In this document: positions 61,102-64,000 of the stretch, piece by piece
How positions within the stretch are numbered: position 1 is the stretch's first letter
How the letters are laid out: each line of letters begins with the position of its first letter
NCBI RefSeq assembly: GCF_900091495.1
Contig: NZ_LT607413.1
Coordinates: forward strand, 5,347,001 to 5,411,000
DNA from: Micromonospora echinospora
GTDB taxonomy: Bacteria > Actinomycetota > Actinomycetes > Mycobacteriales > Micromonosporaceae
DNA: 64,000 nt
Direction: 5' to 3'
The notes under the pieces: generated by a model
The model's input: the letters and a program-made list of their open reading frames with translations, nothing else
The model's database searches: none
What the model was told of the DNA's origin: nothing
Program-made: the position numbers and the translations under genes

Positions 61102-63477
61102 GTGAGCGCCAACCTGCTGGTCGGCGTGCCCGGCGAGGGCGGGGAACGCCGGTTCACGGCAGCCGGCGGACCGATGCGGATCGGCCGTGACCCGCTCTGT
61201 TCGATCGTCCTGGACGACTCGCGGGCCTCCCGGGAGCACCTGGAACTCACCCACCGGGGCGGACGATGGCACCTGCGTGACCTCGCCAGCCGCAACGGCA
61301 CGTTCGTCGACGGCCGTCAGGTGCACGAGTTGGAGATCACGGCCGCCTGCGCGGTGCGGATCGGCGACGCCGTCGACGGTCCGGTGCTCACCTTCCGGCC
61401 GGAAGGAGCCCCCGCCGTCGTGCCGACGGGGACCGATCCGGCGCGGCCGGGCCCGCCGACCGAGGTGGGGCCGGACAGCGGCGGACCGGGGGTCGAGCCG
61501 CCCTGCGGCGCGCGGTTCGCGGCGGGCCGGACACCCTCGGCCAGCTATCCGACCGGGGAGCGGATCCGCGTCGGACGGGCGCCGGACAACGACATCGTCC
61601 TCGACGATCTGCTGGTCTCCCGCTACCACGCCGACCTCGTCCGGGACGGCACCGGGTTCCGCGTCGTCGACCTGGGTACGCGCAACGGCACGTACGTCAA
61701 CGGGCGGCAGGTCGAGCAGGCGGCGCTCTCCGACGGCGACCTCCTCTCGTTCGGGCACCACCAGATGGTGTTCGACGGCATCGCCCTGCACGACTACGTC
61801 GACACCGGCCGGGTGTCGCTGCGCGCCGAGGGGCTGCGGGTCACGGTCGGCGCGCGGAACCTGCTCGCGGACGTCTCGTTCGCGCTGGACGAGTGCAGTC
61901 TGCTCGCGGTGGTCGGGCCGAGCGGTGCCGGCAAGTCGACGCTGCTGGGGGCGCTGACCGGCAACCGCCCGGCGCAGGCGGGCACGGTCCGTTACCAGGA
62001 CCGCGACCTCTACGCCGAGTACGCCGACCTGCGTCACCGCATCGGCCTGGTGCCGCAGGACGACATCCTGCACCGGCAGCTGACCGTACGCCGGGCGATG
62101 CGCTACGCGGCCGGGCTGCGCTTCGGTGCCGACGTGACGCCTGCGGAGCGGGACCGGCGCATCGACGAGGTGCTCGACCAACTCGCCCTCACCGCGCACG
62201 CCGACCAGCGGATCGACACGCTCTCCGGCGGACAGCGCAAGCGCACCTCGGTGGCCCTGGAACTGCTCACCGAGCCGTCGCTGCTCTTCCTCGACGAGCC
62301 GACCTCGGGGCTCGACCCGGCGCTGGACCGTGACGTGATGCACGGCCTGCGCGAGCTGGCCGACCGGGGCCGGACCGTCGTGGTGGTGACGCACAGCCCG
62401 CTGCACCTGAACGTGTGCGACCGGGTGCTCGTCCTCGCCCGGGGCGGCAAGGTCGCCTACTTCGGCCCGCCGGACGAGCTGCTCGACTTCTTCGGGGCGG
62501 CCGAGTACGCCGACGTGTTCACCGCGGTCGCCGCCGAGCCGGACGTCTGGGCCGCCCGGTTCGCGGCCACCCGCGCGCCGGCCGTGGCCGCCCCGCCGAC
62601 CGAGCGGGCGGTGGCCACCGCGCCGCCGCCGCGCCAGGGCTGGTGGCGGCAGATGGCGATCCTGACCCGCCGCACGGTCGCCGTCACCCTCGCCGACCGG
62701 TTGTACGCGGCCCTCTCCCTGGGCCTGCCGGTGGGTCTCGCCGCCCTGCTGCACGTGGTCCCCGGGTCCGACGGTCTCGGCGTGCCCGCCCAACCGCCCG
62801 GACGTAGCACCGAGGCCGCCGAGCTGCTGGTCATCCTGATCACCGGGGCGATCTTCATCGGGCTGGCCGGTGGGATCCGGGAGTTCGTCGGGGAGGGTGC
62901 CATCTACCGCCGGGAACGGGCGGTGGGCCTGGCGCCCGGGGCCTACCTCAGCGCGAAGCTCGCCGTGTTCGCGGTGCTGAACGCGTTCCAGGCGACCCTG
63001 TTCGTCCTGCTCGGCCTGTTCGGGCGGCCGGCGCCGTCCGAGGCGGTCGTCCTGGGCGGGCCGTTGGTCGAGCTGATCGTGGTGGTCTGGCTGACCACGC
63101 TGGCCGCCACCGTCCTGGGGCTGCTGGTGAGCGTGTACGTGTCGACCAGTGAGCAGACGATGCCGGTGCTGGTCGGGCTGGTGATGGCGCAGCTCGTGCT
63201 CTGCGGCGGGCTGTTCGCCGTGGTCGGGCGTGCCGGCATCGAACAGCTCTCCTGGCTCGCCCCGGCCCGCTGGGGCTACGCCGCCGCCGCGTCCACCGTG
63301 GATCTGCGCGCGATTATGCTGAAGCCCACGCCGGACGCGCTCTGGGCGCACACCACCGGCGCCTGGAGCTGGGCGATGGCCGTCCTGGCCGGCCAGACCG
63401 TCTGGCTGACCGTGGCGGTGCGGTGGGCGCTACGCCGCCACGAGCCCGCACTGGAAAGCCGGAGGAAGCGCACGTGA
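61102..63477 (+). CDS. ABC exporter with two FHA domains (Rv1747-like)
   Basis: A 791-residue half-size exporter with its own regulatory domains. FHA1 is at residues about 20-95 (MRIGRDPLCSIVLDD, SREHLEL, SRNGTFVDG); FHA2 about 145-235 (IRVGRAPDNDIVLDD, SRYHADL, TRNGTYVNG). Both keep the Arg and Ser-x2-His that contact phospho-Thr. The ABC domain about 240-460 has Walker A GPSGAGKST (near residue 273), signature LSGGQRKRTS and Walker B LLFLDEPTSGLDP; the ABC2-type membrane domain of about six helices fills about 515-775. This is the ABCG-like order of mycobacterial Rv1747, which exports cell-envelope material under PknF control. The kinase gene lies 22 bases upstream. Confidence 0.93.
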   Translation: MSANLLVGVPGEGGERRFTAAGGPMRIGRDPLCSIVLDDSRASREHLELTHRGGRWHLRDLASRNGTFVDGRQVHELEITAACAVRIGDAVDGPVLTFRPEGAPAVVPTGTDPARPGPPTEVGPDSGGPGVEPPCGARFAAGRTPSASYPTGERIRVGRAPDNDIVLDDLLVSRYHADLVRDGTGFRVVDLGTRNGTYVNGRQVEQAALSDGDLLSFGHHQMVFDGIALHDYVDTGRVSLRAEGLRVTVGARNLLADVSFALDECSLLAVVGPSGAGKSTLLGALTGNRPAQAGTVRYQDRDLYAEYADLRHRIGLVPQDDILHRQLTVRRAMRYAAGLRFGADVTPAERDRRIDEVLDQLALTAHADQRIDTLSGGQRKRTSVALELLTEPSLLFLDEPTSGLDPALDRDVMHGLRELADRGRTVVVVTHSPLHLNVCDRVLVLARGGKVAYFGPPDELLDFFGAAEYADVFTAVAAEPDVWAARFAATRAPAVAAPPTERAVATAPPPRQGWWRQMAILTRRTVAVTLADRLYAALSLGLPVGLAALLHVVPGSDGLGVPAQPPGRSTEAAELLVILITGAIFIGLAGGIREFVGEGAIYRRERAVGLAPGAYLSAKLAVFAVLNAFQATLFVLLGLFGRPAPSEAVVLGGPLVELIVVVWLTTLAATVLGLLVSVYVSTSEQTMPVLVGLVMAQLVLCGGLFAVVGRAGIEQLSWLAPARWGYAAAASTVDLRAIMLKPTPDALWAHTTGAWSWAMAVLAGQTVWLTVAVRWALRRHEPALESRRKRT

Positions 63478-64000
63478 ACCGCAAAGACTCGGCCGCCGCC
63501 CTCGAAGCCGTGCTGCGCGACGGCTGGAGCAGTGCCTGTCAGCTGTACGAGCACCTGGCGCGTGGTGGCCAACTGGTCGCCCTGCCCCCCAGCGGCCTGC
63601 GGCTGAGCCCGAACGAGGTGATCTTCAGCGACACGCCGCTGGGTTACGCACGCTTCTACGGCACCACCGTCCAGTACCGGGAGAGCAGCAACTTCTGGTT
63701 CGGCTCGACGGGCTTCGTGCTGGCCGGCATGGCGGGTGACGCGATCAGCAACGCCAGTGCCCGCAGCCGGGCCCAGGCGATGGCGGCGGCGCAGTGGCGG
63801 GACCAGGCGCAGGTGCGGATGATCCTGACCAACCAGCGGCTGCTCGGGGACTACCAGGGCAACCTGCTGAGTTTCTGGCACAACGGGGTGGTCGAGCTCA
63901 CCGCCGACCTGACCCAGTGGTCGTTCATCCTCCGCTACCAGGAGGGCAACCCGTTGATGCTGCACGGGCCGGCGGCGCCGTGGTACGCGGTGGCCGTCGC
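63474..64000 (+). CDS. Uncharacterised protein, 3' end outside window
   Basis: The GTG at 63474 overlaps the stop of the FHA-ABC exporter gene (GTGA), and the frame stays open to the window edge (175 residues seen). The start reads MNRKDSAAALEAVLRDGWSS. A middle segment with FWFGSTGFVLAGMAGDAISNASARSRA is mildly hydrophobic but has charged flanks, so a membrane span is uncertain. ILTNQRLLGDY and TQWSFILRYQEG suggest a PH-like beta fold of the kind found in short lipid-sensing proteins, seen by eye only. Coupling with the kinase/exporter pair suggests a role in the same envelope process. No family assigned. Confidence 0.75.
   Translation, partial: MNRKDSAAALEAVLRDGWSSACQLYEHLARGGQLVALPPSGLRLSPNEVIFSDTPLGYARFYGTTVQYRESSNFWFGSTGFVLAGMAGDAISNASARSRAQAMAAAQWRDQAQVRMILTNQRLLGDYQGNLLSFWHNGVVELTADLTQWSFILRYQEGNPLMLHGPAAPWYAVAV

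Noticed and set aside
1..64000. CRISPR arrays, tRNA or rRNA genes
   Set aside because: I saw no regular direct repeats with unique spacers, no tRNA-like cloverleaf with a CCA or TTCGA arm, and no rRNA sequence while reading both strands. A covariance-model search was not possible.

Overview
The window is very GC-rich, strand-dense DNA with GTG and TTG starts, many 4-base ATGA/GTGA start-stop overlaps, MerR, MocR and NarL-type regulators, an FHA/Ser-Thr kinase locus and mycobacterial-style lipid genes. This fits a filamentous actinomycete, most likely of the Micromonosporaceae. The assignment is inferred from gene content and style, since no rRNA or marker gene is present.

Layout. 1-6.4 kb: the 3' part of an RHS/YD-repeat protein, a GlxA-type AraC regulator and a MerR/GyrI-type regulator with a textbook 19-bp-spacer promoter. 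6.5-13.3 kb: a MacB-like ABC transporter with a NarL-type response regulator and histidine kinase; a TnpB-only IS200/IS605-type element sits between the regulator and its kinase. 13.4-20.7 kb: an EamA transporter and a MocR regulator whose start codons overlap in one CATG, a phosphotransferase, a secreted pectate lyase behind a LacI-type palindrome, and an MFS/MerR operon. 20.7-27.5 kb: an iron-box-controlled siderophore uptake operon and a second two-component system with a small membrane protein. 27.6-38.1 kb: an unusually large single-chain biotin-dependent acyl-CoA carboxylase facing a five-gene branched-chain-amino-acid-type ABC importer.

38.2-56.7 kb is the most interesting part: a probable lipid/polyketide cluster. 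It holds a SRPBCC protein, an enoyl-CoA hydratase, a class III aminotransferase, an NAD(P)-binding reductase of the extended SDR type, a second SRPBCC protein, a one-module PKS that begins with an ACP (ACP-KS-AT-DH-KR-ACP, no thioesterase), a fatty-acyl-AMP-ligase-like protein, a fusion of an acyl-CoA-dehydrogenase-fold flavoprotein to a ferritin-like diiron domain, an MmpL exporter and a second AMP-ligase. The layout suggests that the ligase loads a fatty acid on the N-terminal ACP, the PKS adds one malonate-derived unit, the flavin/diiron protein oxidises the chain, the reductase/aminotransferase pair may release it as an amine, and MmpL exports it. I do not recognise this combination as a known product cluster.

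57-64 kb: a small secreted protein, a membrane protein, a transmembrane Ser/Thr kinase and an FHA-ABC exporter (a PknF/Rv1747-like pair), and the start of an uncharacterised protein cut by the window edge.

Several genes show a promoter whose -10 hexamer ends 5-7 bases before the start codon, so leaderless mRNAs seem common, and they help choose starts.
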